A stretch of DNA of 64,000 bases from Amycolatopsis sp. DSM 110486 (lineage in GTDB: Bacteria; Actinomycetota; Actinomycetes; Mycobacteriales; Pseudonocardiaceae), in assembly GCF_019468465.1 (NCBI RefSeq), contig NZ_CP080519.1, positions 4,913,001 to 4,977,000 on the forward strand, read 5' to 3'. The translations under genes and the position numbers were made by a program. Below are positions 9,744 through 18,896 of this stretch, in pieces; position 1 is the first letter of the stretch; each line of letters begins with the position of its first letter. The notes beneath the pieces were generated by a model. The model made no database searches. It saw only the letters and a program-made list of their open reading frames with translations, and was not told the DNA's origin.

Positions 9744-11155
9744 GAGCCCGGCACGTGGTCGTGGCCGGTTACGGCATGGCCGGCGCCCGGCTGGCCGACG
9801 AGCTGCGGCGCCGGGACCCGTCGGCGGAGCGGGTACGGCTGACGATCGTCGGCGCCGAGCCGCATCCCGCGTACAACCGGGTGCTGCTGTCGTCCGTGCT
9901 CGCGGGCGGGCTGAGCGCGGCGACGGTGCGGCTGCACGACGAGGACTGGGCGGCTCGGTCCTGCGTCGACCTGCGGCTGGCCACGTCCGTCACCGGGGTC
10001 GACCGCGCGAACCGTCGTGTGGAGACCACCGACGGCCCGCTGGAGTACGACGCGCTCGTGCTCGCCACCGGCGCCACGCCGTGGCTCCCGCCGGTCGAAG
10101 GGCTCGAGCCGGGGCCGGGCGTCGCGATGTTCCGGACCCTCGACGACTGCACCCGCATCCTCGACGCCGCCCGGCCCGGTGCTCCGGTCGTGGTGCTCGG
10201 CGGCGGGCTGCTCGGCCTCGAGGCCGCACGGGGCCTCGCCGGGCGCGGCGCGAATGTGACCGTGGTGCACCCGCACGGCCACCCGATGGAACGCCAGCTC
10301 GATGCCGGCGCCGGCCGCGTGCTCGCGCGGCGGCTCGCCGAGCTGGGCGTGACCTTCCGCTTCGACGCGACGGCCGCGCGCCACCTGCCTGGCGACGGCG
10401 TGAAGCTCGACGACGGCAGCTTCGTCCCGGCCGACCTCGTGGTGGTCGCCGCCGGCGTCCGCCCGGACACGGCGCTGGCCGAGGCCGCCGGGCTTGCGGT
10501 GGACCGCGGCGTGCTCGTCGACGACCTGCTGCGCACCAGCGACGGCCGCATTCACGCGCTCGGTGACTGCGCGCGCCACGCACACGCACCGGCCGGGCTC
10601 GTGCAACCCGCGTGGGAGCAGGCCGCGGTGCTCGCGGACCTCCTCACCGGCGCCGACACCGCGGCGCGCTACCGAGGCACGAGCGTGGTCACGCGGCTGA
10701 AGGCGCGGGGTGTCGACCTGACCGCGCTCGGCGAGACGCACGCGAGTGACGACGCCGACGTGCTCACGATCGACGACCCGTCCGGCGGCCGCTACGGCAA
10801 GCTCGTGGTCCGCGACAACCGCGTGACCGGCGCGATCCTGCTCGGCCTGCCCGACGCCGCGGCCACCGTCACGCAGTTCCACGACCGCGGCATCCCGCTG
10901 CCCGAAGACCGGCTCGCCGTGCTGCTCGGCCGCGCGCTGCCCGCGGGCGCGCCGGCCGCCGCGAGCCCTGCCGACCTGCCGGCGTCGGCGCTGATCTGCC
11001 GGTGCAACGCCGTGACCAAGGGCCGGCTCGTCGACGCGTGGCGCGGTGGCGCCACCGACGTCGCCGCGCTCGCCCGCACCACCCGCGCCACCACCGGCTG
11101 CGGCGGCTGCCACGACACCGTGTCGGCCGTCGCGGGCTGGTTGGCGGCGCAGTGA
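9740..11155 (+). CDS. FAD/NAD(P) oxidoreductase with BFD-like [2Fe-2S] domain, nitrate reductase electron donor
   Basis: 471 residues. FAD-binding Rossmann motif VVVAGYGMAGARLADEL at the N-terminus, ATG-type motif LATGATPW, NAD(P)-binding VVLGGGLLGLEAARGL, and IHALGDCARH for the FAD ribityl contact. A C-terminal BFD-like domain carries CRCN at about 419 and TGCGGC at about 452, four Cys for a [2Fe-2S] cluster. This matches the N-terminal half of NirB and the NasB/NasC-type subunit that passes NAD(P)H electrons to nitrate reductase. It is coupled to the catalytic subunit by an ATGA overlap. Confidence 0.88.
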
Positions 11156-11187
11156 GCACCCGACTCTCTCTTGCCAAGGAGGACGCC

Positions 11188-12525
11188 GTGAAGAATCGCT
11201 GGATCGAGCACTGGACACCCGAGGACGAGACCTTCTGGGAGACGACCGGGAAGCGGATCGCCCGCCGCAACCTGTGGTTCTCCGTGTTCGCCGAGCACAT
11301 CGGGTTCTCGATCTGGACACTGTGGTCGGTCGTCGTGCTGTTCATGGGCCCCGCGTACGGGTTCTCGGCGGCGGACAAGTTCCTGCTGGTGTCCACGCCG
11401 ACGCTCGTGGGCGCGATCATGCGGCTGCCTTATACGTTCGCCGTCGCGAAGTTCGGCGGTCGCAATTGGACGATCTTCAGCGCGGCGTTGCTGCTGGTGC
11501 CGACGGTGCTGACGGCGATCGTGCTGCACCCCGGAACGTCGCTCGGCACGTTCGTGCTGATGGCTGCGCTGGGCGGCGTCGGCGGCGGGAACTTCGCGTC
11601 GTCGATGACGAACATCAACACGTTCTACCCGGAGCGGTACAAGGGCTGGGCGCTCGGCCTCAACGCGGGCGGCGGAAACCTGGGTGTCGCGGTGATCCAG
11701 CTGGTCGGCTTGCTGGTGATCGGCACAGTGGGTGCGACCGCGCCGCGGCTGGTGCTGTTCATCTACCTGCCGCTGATCGTGATCGCGGCTTTGTGCGCGG
11801 CGCTGTTCATGGACAACCTCGCCACGGTCCGCGGTGACACCAAGGCCATGCGTGAGGTCGTCCGATATGGACACACGTGGGTGATGTCGCTGCTGTACGT
11901 CGGCACGTTCGGGTCGTTCATCGGCTACAGCTTCGCGTTCGGGCTGGTGCTGCAGAACCAGTTCGGCCGCACGCCGTTGCAGGCGGCGGCGGTGACGTTC
12001 CTCGGGCCGCTGCTCGGTTCGCTGGCCCGGCCGCTGGGCGGCCGGCTGTCCGACCGGCTCGGCGGCGGCCGGGTCACGTTCGCGACGTTCGGCTTGATGG
12101 CGCTCGCCACGGTGGTGCTGGTGCTGGCTTCGTCGGCGAACTCGCTGGGGTTGTTCACGGTCGCGTTCATCGTCCTCTTCGTCCTGACGGGCATCGGCAA
12201 CGGTTCGACGTACAAGATGATCCCCGCGATCTTCCAGGTGAAGGCGCGCGCGGCCATCGACCTCGGTGGTGACGAGGCCGCGGAACTGCTCAAGGCCCGT
12301 CGCCTGTCGGGTGCGTTGATCGGGCTCGCGGGGGCTATCGGCGCACTGGGCGGGTTGTTCATCAACCTCGCGTTCCGGCAGTCGTTCGCCGACGCGCACA
12401 GCGGGATTCCCGCGTTCGTCGGCTTCCTGGTGTTCTACGCGGTGTGCGTGGGCGTGACGTGGGTGGTGTACCTGCGCAAGCCCGCGGTGCGGGCGCAGGT
12501 CGCGCTGGCCGGGGCGGAGGTCTGA
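11188..12525 (+). CDS. narK: NarK-type nitrate/nitrite MFS transporter
   Basis: 445 residues with about twelve hydrophobic segments. It has the NarK signatures GGVGGGNFASSMTNINTFYP and GWALGLNAGGGNLGVA, the Gly/Asn-rich nitrate signature loops of the NNP family. The GTG at 11188 is chosen because AAGGAGGA (11176-11183) lies 4 nt upstream; an earlier GTG at 11153 would overlap the previous stop but lacks such a site. It imports nitrate (or exchanges nitrite) across the plasma membrane for the cytoplasmic reductases encoded on either side. Its TGA overlaps the nirB ATG. Confidence 0.94.
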   Translation: MKNRWIEHWTPEDETFWETTGKRIARRNLWFSVFAEHIGFSIWTLWSVVVLFMGPAYGFSAADKFLLVSTPTLVGAIMRLPYTFAVAKFGGRNWTIFSAALLLVPTVLTAIVLHPGTSLGTFVLMAALGGVGGGNFASSMTNINTFYPERYKGWALGLNAGGGNLGVAVIQLVGLLVIGTVGATAPRLVLFIYLPLIVIAALCAALFMDNLATVRGDTKAMREVVRYGHTWVMSLLYVGTFGSFIGYSFAFGLVLQNQFGRTPLQAAAVTFLGPLLGSLARPLGGRLSDRLGGGRVTFATFGLMALATVVLVLASSANSLGLFTVAFIVLFVLTGIGNGSTYKMIPAIFQVKARAAIDLGGDEAAELLKARRLSGALIGLAGAIGALGGLFINLAFRQSFADAHSGIPAFVGFLVFYAVCVGVTWVVYLRKPAVRAQVALAGAEV

Positions 12526-15029
12526 TGAGGACACTCGTGGTGGCCGGGCACGGCATGGTCGCGCACCGGCTCGTGGAGGCGCTGCGCGCGGCGGACACGG
12601 CCGGCGAGTGGCGGGTCGTGGTGCTGGCGGAGGAGAACCGGCCCGCGTACGACCGGGTGGCGCTGACGTCTTATGTGGACACGTGGGATCCGGCCGCGCT
12701 GGCCCTGCCGGGCGCGGACTACGCGGACGATTCCCTTGTGGATCTTCGCCTCGGTGACGCCGTGGCGGCGGTCGACCGGGCAGCTCGTACGGTGACGACC
12801 GCGACCGGTCGCGTGCAGGAGTACGACGCTCTGGTGCTGGCCACCGGCTCGCGGCCGTTCGTGCCGCCGGTGCCGGGGCGGGAGCTGCCGGGTGTGTTCG
12901 TGTACCGGACGATCGACGACCTGGATGCCATCCGGGTGGCTGCCTCGAAGCCGGGCCGTGGGCGACGGTCCGCGGTGGTGATCGGCGGCGGGCTGCTCGG
13001 ACTGGAGGCCGCGAAGGCGTTGCGGGACATGGGCTTGTCGCCGCACGTCGTGGAGATGGCGCCGCGGCTGATGCCGCTGCAGGTCGACGAGGGTGGTGGC
13101 GCGCTGCTGCGCCGGCTCATCCAGCAGCTCGACGTGACTGTCCACACGGGAACGGCGACGGACGCCCTCGAGGCTGACGGGTCAAGGCTGTTGGCCAAGC
13201 TCGGCAACGGTACGGAGCTGGACGTGGACCTCGTGGTGTTCTCCGCGGGTGTCCGCCCACGCGACGACTTGGCGCGTGAGTGTGGCCTGGCCGTGGGCGA
13301 ACGCGGTGGGGTGCTGGTGGACCCCGAGTGCCGCACCAGCGATCCGGCCGTGTTCGCGATCGGCGAGTGCGCGGCCGTCGAGGGGCGGGTGTACGGGATC
13401 GTCGCCCCGGGGTACGCGATGGCGGAGGTCGTCGCGGCGCGGCTCACCGGGGGAGCGGCGTCGTTCCCGGAGCCCGATACGGCCACGAAGCTGAAGCTGA
13501 TGGGTGTCGACGTCGCCAGCTTCGGCGACGCGCACGCGGCAACCGAAGGTGCGCTGGAAGTCGCGGTGAACGACGCCGTGGCAGGGACGTACAAGAAGCT
13601 CGTGGTCACCGACGACGGCCGGACGCTGCTCGGCGGCGTGCTGGTGGGCGACGCGGCCGAGTACCACACGCTGCGGGCACTGGTCGGCCGTCCGTTGCCC
13701 GCGGAGCCGGGTGCGCTGCTCGCGCCGGCCGGCGGCGGCGCGGCGGTCGGAGTGGAGGCGTTGCCGGACGAGGCCCAGATCTGTTCGTGCAACGGCGTTT
13801 CCAAGGGTGCGCTGACGCGGGCCATCCACGAGGAGGGCTGCGACTCGGTCGGCAAGCTCAAGGCGTGCACGCGAGCGGGCACGTCGTGCGGCTCGTGTGT
13901 GCCGATGTTGGCGAAGTTGCTCAACGCGTGCGGAGTCGAACAGTCGACGGCGCTTTGCGAACATTTCGCGCACTCGCGGGCGGAGCTGTTCGAGATCGTG
14001 CGGGCCACGCGCATCACCACGTTCAGCGAGCTGGTCAGCCGCTACGGCACGGGTTCGGGCTGCGCGGTGTGCAAGCCGGCCGTCGCGTCGATCCTGGCGA
14101 CGCTCGGCAACGGCCACATCCTCGGCGGTGAACAAGCGACGCTGCAGGACACGAACGACAAGTTCCTCGCCAACCTGCAGCGCAACGGCAGCTACTCCGT
14201 GGTCCCGCGCATCCCCGGTGGCGAGATCACGCCGGAGAAGCTGATGGTGATCGCGCAGGTCGCGAAGGACTTCGGGCTGTACACGAAGATCACCGGAGGC
14301 CAGCGGATCGACCTGCTGGGCGCGACGGTGGACCAGCTGCCGGAGATCTGGCGGCGGCTCGTGGACGCGGGGTTCGAGTCCGGGCACGCGTACGGCAAGG
14401 CGCTGCGGACGGTGAAGTCGTGTGTCGGGTCGACCTGGTGCCGCTACGGCGTGCAGGACAGCGTCGGCCTCGCGATCGAGCTGGAACTGCGCTACCGCGG
14501 GTTGCGTTCGCCGCACAAGATCAAGTCCGGCGTCTCCGGCTGCGCGCGGGAATGCGCGGAGGCACGCGGCAAGGACTTCGGCGTGATCGCGACCGAGCAC
14601 GGCTGGAACCTCTACCTGGGGGGCAACGGCGGCGCCACCCCGCGCCACGCGCAGCTGTTCCTGTCCGATGTGGACACCCCGACGTTGATCCGGACGATCG
14701 ACCGGTTCCTCATGTTCTACATCCGCACGGCCGACCGGCTGCAGCGCACGGCACCGTGGCTGGAGGAGCTCGACGGCGGCCTGGAGCACCTGCGCGCGGT
14801 GATCGTGGACGACAGCCTCGGCATCTGCGAGGACCTCGACGCCGCGATGGCCAAGCACGTCACGGACTACGAAGACGAGTGGCGCGGCGTGCTGGAGGAT
14901 CCGGAGAAGCTGGCGCGGTTCAGCTCGTTCGTGAACGCGCCGGGCACGCCGGACCCGTCGATCTCGTTCCGGCCGGAGCGCCTCCAACGGGTTCCGGTAC
15001 TGCTGGGCGTTCCGGAGGTGCGGCGATGA
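12525..15029 (+). CDS. nirB: NAD(P)H nitrite reductase large subunit NirB
   Basis: 834 residues, normal for NirB. Order of parts: FAD domain (VVAGHGMVAHRLVEAL), NAD domain (VVIGGGLLGLEAAKAL), BFD-like [2Fe-2S] domain (CSCNGVSKGAL, then TSCGSC, about residues 420-465), a second partial BFD-like segment (GCAVCKPAV), then the siroheme/[4Fe-4S] nitrite reductase half with SCVGSTWC (about 632-638) and GCARECAEARGKDFG (about 672-686). It reduces nitrite to ammonium with six electrons. ATG start overlaps the narK stop; the NirD start overlaps its own stop, giving fixed stoichiometry by coupled translation. Confidence 0.96.
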   Translation: MRTLVVAGHGMVAHRLVEALRAADTAGEWRVVVLAEENRPAYDRVALTSYVDTWDPAALALPGADYADDSLVDLRLGDAVAAVDRAARTVTTATGRVQEYDALVLATGSRPFVPPVPGRELPGVFVYRTIDDLDAIRVAASKPGRGRRSAVVIGGGLLGLEAAKALRDMGLSPHVVEMAPRLMPLQVDEGGGALLRRLIQQLDVTVHTGTATDALEADGSRLLAKLGNGTELDVDLVVFSAGVRPRDDLARECGLAVGERGGVLVDPECRTSDPAVFAIGECAAVEGRVYGIVAPGYAMAEVVAARLTGGAASFPEPDTATKLKLMGVDVASFGDAHAATEGALEVAVNDAVAGTYKKLVVTDDGRTLLGGVLVGDAAEYHTLRALVGRPLPAEPGALLAPAGGGAAVGVEALPDEAQICSCNGVSKGALTRAIHEEGCDSVGKLKACTRAGTSCGSCVPMLAKLLNACGVEQSTALCEHFAHSRAELFEIVRATRITTFSELVSRYGTGSGCAVCKPAVASILATLGNGHILGGEQATLQDTNDKFLANLQRNGSYSVVPRIPGGEITPEKLMVIAQVAKDFGLYTKITGGQRIDLLGATVDQLPEIWRRLVDAGFESGHAYGKALRTVKSCVGSTWCRYGVQDSVGLAIELELRYRGLRSPHKIKSGVSGCARECAEARGKDFGVIATEHGWNLYLGGNGGATPRHAQLFLSDVDTPTLIRTIDRFLMFYIRTADRLQRTAPWLEELDGGLEHLRAVIVDDSLGICEDLDAAMAKHVTDYEDEWRGVLEDPEKLARFSSFVNAPGTPDPSISFRPERLQRVPVLLGVPEVRR

Positions 15030-15364
15030 CGACATCGATCGAACGGACCTGGACGGCGGTGTGCGCGGTCTCGCGGGTGGGCGACTGCTCCGGCGTGGCG
15101 GCGCTGGTGGAGGGCGAGCAGGTGGCCGTGTTCCACGTCGGCTCGCAGTGGTTCGCTCTGTCCAACTGGGATCCGTGCAGTGCCGCGGCGGTGCTGTCGC
15201 GCGGGATCGTGGGCGACGCCGGGGGTGAGCCCGTGGTCACGTCCCCGGTCTACAAGGAACGGTTCTCGCTCCACACCGGACAGTGTCTGGACGCGCCGGG
15301 TGTTTCCGTGCCGGTCTATCGCGTGCGCGTGCGGGAAGGGATCGTCGAGGTGGGCTCCCCGTGA
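15026..15364 (+). CDS. nirD: nitrite reductase small subunit NirD
   Basis: 112 residues with a Rieske-like fold pattern (WTAVCAVSRVGD, VAVFHVGSQWFAL, VYKERFSLHTGQCLD, VPVYRVRVREGIVEV). The Cys-x-His ligand pairs of true Rieske proteins are absent, which is normal for NirD. It partners NirB in the cytoplasm. Shine-Dalgarno GGAGG at 15014-15018; ATGA overlap with nirB upstream and GTGA overlap with the regulator downstream. Confidence 0.93.
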   Translation: MTTSIERTWTAVCAVSRVGDCSGVAALVEGEQVAVFHVGSQWFALSNWDPCSAAAVLSRGIVGDAGGEPVVTSPVYKERFSLHTGQCLDAPGVSVPVYRVRVREGIVEVGSP

Positions 15365-16464
15365 CGGACGTGCTCCCGCTGGCCGGTTTCGTAGCCGGCA
15401 TCACCGCGGCGCGCCGGGCGGACGAGCTCGGCGCGCTGCTGGTGCGCAAGGGGGCTGCCGTTCGGTACGGCCCGGCCATCCGGATCGTCCCGCTCGCCGA
15501 CGACACGGAGCTGCACGCGGCCACCGTGCGGCTGCTGGGGTCCACCGTGGATGTAGTGGTCGCCACCACCGGCATCGGCTTCCGTGGCTGGGTGGAGGCC
15601 GCCGAGGGCTGGAACCTCGGCGATGCGCTGCTGGCCCACCTTGCCCGCGCCCGCCTCGTCGCCCGTGGCCCGAAAGCCACGGGCGCCCTGCGGGCCGCGG
15701 GCTTGTCGGAGGACTATTCCCCACCGTCCGAAAGCAACGCGGGCGTGCTGCAGCACCTGCTGGCGTCCGGTGTGGACGGTTTGACGATCGCCGTCCAGCT
15801 CCACGGCGAGCCCCTGCCGTTCTTCACCGAGGCCCTGCGGGCGGCGGGTGCGTCGGTGATCGAGATCCCCGTCTACCGCTGGGTCGGCCCGGCCGACCCG
15901 GGCCCGCTCGACCGCCTGGTGGACGCCGTGCTCGACGGCACCGTCGATGCCCTGCCCTTCACCTCCGCGCCGGCCGCCGCTTCGACGCTCGCCCTGGCCC
16001 GCCGCACCGGCCGTCTGCCGGCGTTGGTCGACGCCCTGACGTCGCGCGTGGTCGTCGCCTGCGTCGGCCCCATCACGGCCGCACCCCTTGCGGCGCTGGG
16101 CATCCCCACCGTCCAGCCCGCGCGCTCCCGCCTCGGCGCCCTCGCCCGCACCGTCGCCGACGCGCTCCTGGCCCGCACCCCGTGCCTCTCCGTCGCCGGC
16201 CACGCGCTGGAACTGCGTGGCCACGCCGTCCTCCTCGACGGCGACTGGCACGACATCGCCCCCGCCCCCATGGCCTTGCTCCGTGCCCTGGCCCACTCAC
16301 CCGGCCGCGTAGTCTCCCGCCGCGAACTCACCACCTCCCTCCCGGGCGGCGGCGAGGAACACGCGGTGGAGACAGCGATCGGCCGCCTGCGCACCGCCCT
16401 CGGCGGCCCGGCCGTGATCCAGACCGTGGTCAAACGCGGCTACCGGCTGGCCGTCGACCGGTGA
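15361..16464 (+). CDS. nnaR: NnaR-type nitrate regulator: HemD-like domain fused to winged helix
   Basis: 367 residues. About 1-255 is a uroporphyrinogen-III synthase (HemD) fold (GIGFRGWVEAAEGW, RGPKATGALRAAG, SAPAAASTL, ACVGPITAAPLAALGI). About 270-367 is an OmpR/PhoB-type winged helix (PGRVVSRRELTTSLPGG, then EEHAVETAIGRLRTALG and VVKRGYRLAV). This architecture matches NnaR of Streptomyces and mycobacteria, which activates nitrate/nitrite assimilation with GlnR (recalled from the literature). It is the last gene of the operon, coupled to nirD by GTGA, so it probably controls its own transcript. Whether it still makes uroporphyrinogen for siroheme is open. Confidence 0.88.
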   Translation: MTDVLPLAGFVAGITAARRADELGALLVRKGAAVRYGPAIRIVPLADDTELHAATVRLLGSTVDVVVATTGIGFRGWVEAAEGWNLGDALLAHLARARLVARGPKATGALRAAGLSEDYSPPSESNAGVLQHLLASGVDGLTIAVQLHGEPLPFFTEALRAAGASVIEIPVYRWVGPADPGPLDRLVDAVLDGTVDALPFTSAPAAASTLALARRTGRLPALVDALTSRVVVACVGPITAAPLAALGIPTVQPARSRLGALARTVADALLARTPCLSVAGHALELRGHAVLLDGDWHDIAPAPMALLRALAHSPGRVVSRRELTTSLPGGGEEHAVETAIGRLRTALGGPAVIQTVVKRGYRLAVDR

Positions 16465-16486
16465 GGCCGGCGCGGATACTGGAGCC

Positions 16487-17323
16487 ATGCCGCAGCCGCA
16501 CGAGACCGCGATCGCCCACATGGCAACCCTCGCGGCCGGTGCGCCCGCGGACCCGTCGTGGCGAGTGACCCTGCACTTCCACCCGGATCGGCTCGTCGCA
16601 GGGACACCGATTCTGGAACTGCTGGCTCGTGACGCGGTGTACCGGTCGCAGTTCGAGACCGGCACGGGCAACGGGGGCCTCACCGCGCACCCCGGCGGCG
16701 CCCGCTGGCGCTGGGAGAGCCGGATCTTCGCCGGGGCCTACGACGACGCACCGCCGGCGCAGCGGCCGAAGTACGGTTCGCTGAACTTCCGCCGACGCCG
16801 GATCGGTGGCTCACCGCGTTTCGGGTCGGCCCACCTGCGCCTGGCCGGGCCGGTTCTGGCTCGCACCACGTTCTGCTACCCCGACAGCTTCTTCGAACCC
16901 CGGCGATTCGGCGTCGCGTCGAGCCTGTGGGCACTGATCGCGGCAGCCCTGGCGGACGACCCGGATCCGCTCGACGACTACGTCGAAGCGCACGTCCACG
17001 GTGTGCTCGATCTTCACGCCGACGTCGAAGCTGTGGTGCTGGACCCCTGCTACCGCGGCACTCCGATCGAGGCCGCTGCCGCCCGGTTGCCGTGCGCCGT
17101 CGAATGGCACGGGGGCTTTGTCCTGGCTACGAGCGAACTGCGTCGGCATCCGGAGTACCGAGGCTCGGAGGTCGTGCGGCTCGGGGAATCGCTGGCCCGC
17201 GACGGCCGCCTCGATCCCCGTGTTCTCGGTGACGCGTCGCGCGCCGGCCGGCACGACGAGCAGGCACTCAAGCGGGTCTGGCACTACGTGGCGAGGTTCG
17301 GCTCTGCCGAGCTTCGAGGATGA
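16487..17323 (+). CDS. DUF3626 domain protein, unknown function
   Basis: 278 residues recognisable as DUF3626 (PF12294): VTLHFHPDRLVAGTPILE, YRSQFETGTGNGGL, PKYGSLN, GSAHLRL, TTFCYPDSFFEP, YVEAHVHGVLDLHADVEAVVLDPCYRGT, VEWHGGF. Several conserved His, Asp and Glu residues suggest an enzyme, but no function is established and it should be treated as a hypothetical cytosolic protein. It starts 6 nt after GATACT (16475-16480), so it has its own leaderless promoter and is not part of the nitrate operon that ends 22 nt upstream. Confidence 0.82.
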   Translation: MPQPHETAIAHMATLAAGAPADPSWRVTLHFHPDRLVAGTPILELLARDAVYRSQFETGTGNGGLTAHPGGARWRWESRIFAGAYDDAPPAQRPKYGSLNFRRRRIGGSPRFGSAHLRLAGPVLARTTFCYPDSFFEPRRFGVASSLWALIAAALADDPDPLDDYVEAHVHGVLDLHADVEAVVLDPCYRGTPIEAAAARLPCAVEWHGGFVLATSELRRHPEYRGSEVVRLGESLARDGRLDPRVLGDASRAGRHDEQALKRVWHYVARFGSAELRG

Positions 17324-17359
17324 GCGCGCACCGGACTGTCCGAAAAGGACGTAACCCGG

Positions 17360-18312
17360 TCAGACGCGGCTGCCGGCCGGCCGTCGACCGGTGAAGTCCG
17401 GCAGTACCAGTGCACTGTGCTCCGGGCGGCCCGGGCCGACGGGCAGCGTCGTGAGTTCGCGCAGGCCGGCGTTGCGTTCGGCAAGGGCTTCGGGCGTGGC
17501 GGGGAACATGGTGGCGTTGCCGACGGTGACGAGGGCCTGGTTGGCCTCGACAAACGGGCGCGCGGTCTGTTCGTAGGCGGCGAACGCGGCGGTGTGGTCG
17601 GCGTGCGAGGCCAGCTCGCCCGCCAGCACGTAGGCGCCGACGAGCGCGGTGCTGGAGCCCTGGCCCGTGAGGAACGACGGCGCGTGGGCGGCGTCGCCGA
17701 CGAGGGCGACGCGGCCGGAGGACCAGCGAGGCAGGTGGATCTGGCTGACGATGTCGAAGAACAGGTCGTCGGCCGTGCGCATGGCCGCGACCAGGCGCGG
17801 GATCTCCCAGCCGTCGCCTTCGAAGACCTCGGCGACGAGCTCGCGCTGGGCGGCCGGGTTGCGGAAGGCGTCGAAGGGTGGCTCGGGGCGGGTGAAGTTG
17901 AGGAAGCCGAAGATGGTGTCGCTGTCGCCCACGGCGTAGAGGGCGGCGCCGCGGCCCGGGGTGGACCAGAGGACGCCTTCGTGGGCCAAGCCGAAGTCGT
18001 TGTGCATCGTGAAACCGGCGAAGCAGTAGCCGAGGTAGCGGTGGAACTGCTCCTCCGGGCCGAACGCCAGCGCGCGGACGCCCGAGTGCAGGCCGTCGGC
18101 GCCGATGACCAGGTCGAACGTGCGGCGCCGGCCGGCATCAGGCCCATGCGTTCGACCACGCCGAGGGCGGTGCCGCGGATGTCGATGGGGTAGCCGCCGC
18201 CGCGCAGGGCCTCGGCCTTCTCGACGACGGTGACGTCGAAGCCGTATTCACGCAGCCAGTAGGCCAGCGCGGGGCCGGCGATGCTGGCGCCGGAGATCAG
18301 GACGGTGGTCAT
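17360..18312 (-). pseudogene. FAD-dependent monooxygenase, broken by internal out-of-frame deletion
   Basis: The N-terminal 60 residues (ATG 18312; GASIAGPALAYWLREYGFDV, then PIDIRGTALGVVERMGLMP) are in one frame. From about 18124 downwards the gene continues in another frame: TFDLVIGADGLHSGVRAL, then SGRVALVGDAAHAPSFLTGQ, ending at 17360. These are the FAD, active-site and GD motifs of PF01494-type aromatic or tetracycline-like monooxygenases. The family runs about 390-400 residues; only about 317 codons remain, and the missing stretch lies between MGLMP and TFDLVIG. So roughly 80 codons are lost and the frame is shifted. A sequencing artefact alone would not explain the lost length. The divergent MarR gene is intact. 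Confidence 0.8.
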
Positions 18313-18324
18313 GGTGCCCCTCGA

Positions 18325-18342
18325 TAGCTAAGTTAGGTATGC
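18325..18342. promoter_or_regulatory. MarR operator copy 1
   Basis: TAGCTAAGTTAGGTATGC. The first 15 bases form a near-palindrome (TAsCTAA-s-TTAGsTA type). A second copy in the same orientation starts exactly 70 bp further on; the only difference over 18 bp is G versus C at the palindrome centre. It lies 13 bp from the monooxygenase start, where bound MarR would block transcription. Confidence 0.65.
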
Positions 18343-18394
18343 TTCTCGCGAGCGCAACGGGCCCTGGACGACTCCTGCGCTCGAGGCAACTATA

Positions 18395-18412
18395 TAGCTA
18401 ACTTAGGTATGC
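18395..18412. promoter_or_regulatory. MarR operator copy 2
   Basis: TAGCTAACTTAGGTATGC, the second copy of the 18-bp element, 10 bp before the marR start codon. It is placed for autorepression. Confidence 0.65.
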
Positions 18413-18422
18413 AAGAGGTGTG

Positions 18423-18896
18423 ATGAGCGACACAGAAGGCCGGCTCGACCCGATGACGGTGCTGCCGCGCCTGATGCAGCTGAGCACGGTGCTCAACCGC
18501 AGCCACCTCGGGGAACGCGCCATGGAGCAGGCCGGCCTCGCCCTCGACCGGCCGGCGCTCACCGTGATCATCACCCTGCAGATGGCGGGCAAGCCGCTGC
18601 GCGTCGGCGAGATCGCCACACGTATGCAGGTCGTGGGGCCGCACGTCACGCGCCACCTGAACACGCTGGAGAAGCGCGGGCTCGTCCGCCGCGTCACCGA
18701 CCCCGACGACCAGCGCGCCCGCCTCATCGAGCTCACGCCGGACGGCGTCGCCGCGGCCGGGCGCTACCTGCAGACCGTCCTGAGCTGGTTCACCGAGGCG
18801 GTGGCCGACTGGTCGATCGAGGACCAGCGGACGTTCGGCACGCTGCTGAACCGGTTCGTCGACGACCTGACGGCCCGGCTGTCCGAAGTGGAGTGA
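18423..18896 (+). CDS. MarR-family transcriptional regulator
   Basis: 157 residues. The winged helix is visible: LRVGEIATRMQVVGPHVTRH (helix-turn-helix) and NTLEKRGLVRRVTDPDDQRA (wing with the usual DxRA element). It is divergent from the broken monooxygenase, with two operator-like repeats between them, so it probably repressed that gene and itself. GTG at 18420 is an alternative start; ATG 18423 is favoured for normal length. Its stop abuts the stop of the convergent gene with no gap. Confidence 0.9.
   Translation: MSDTEGRLDPMTVLPRLMQLSTVLNRSHLGERAMEQAGLALDRPALTVIITLQMAGKPLRVGEIATRMQVVGPHVTRHLNTLEKRGLVRRVTDPDDQRARLIELTPDGVAAAGRYLQTVLSWFTEAVADWSIEDQRTFGTLLNRFVDDLTARLSEVE

Noticed and set aside
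11153..11190. Earlier GTG start for narK overlapping the previous stop
   Set aside because: AAGGAGGA sits directly before GTG 11188, and the protein then starts like other NarK proteins.
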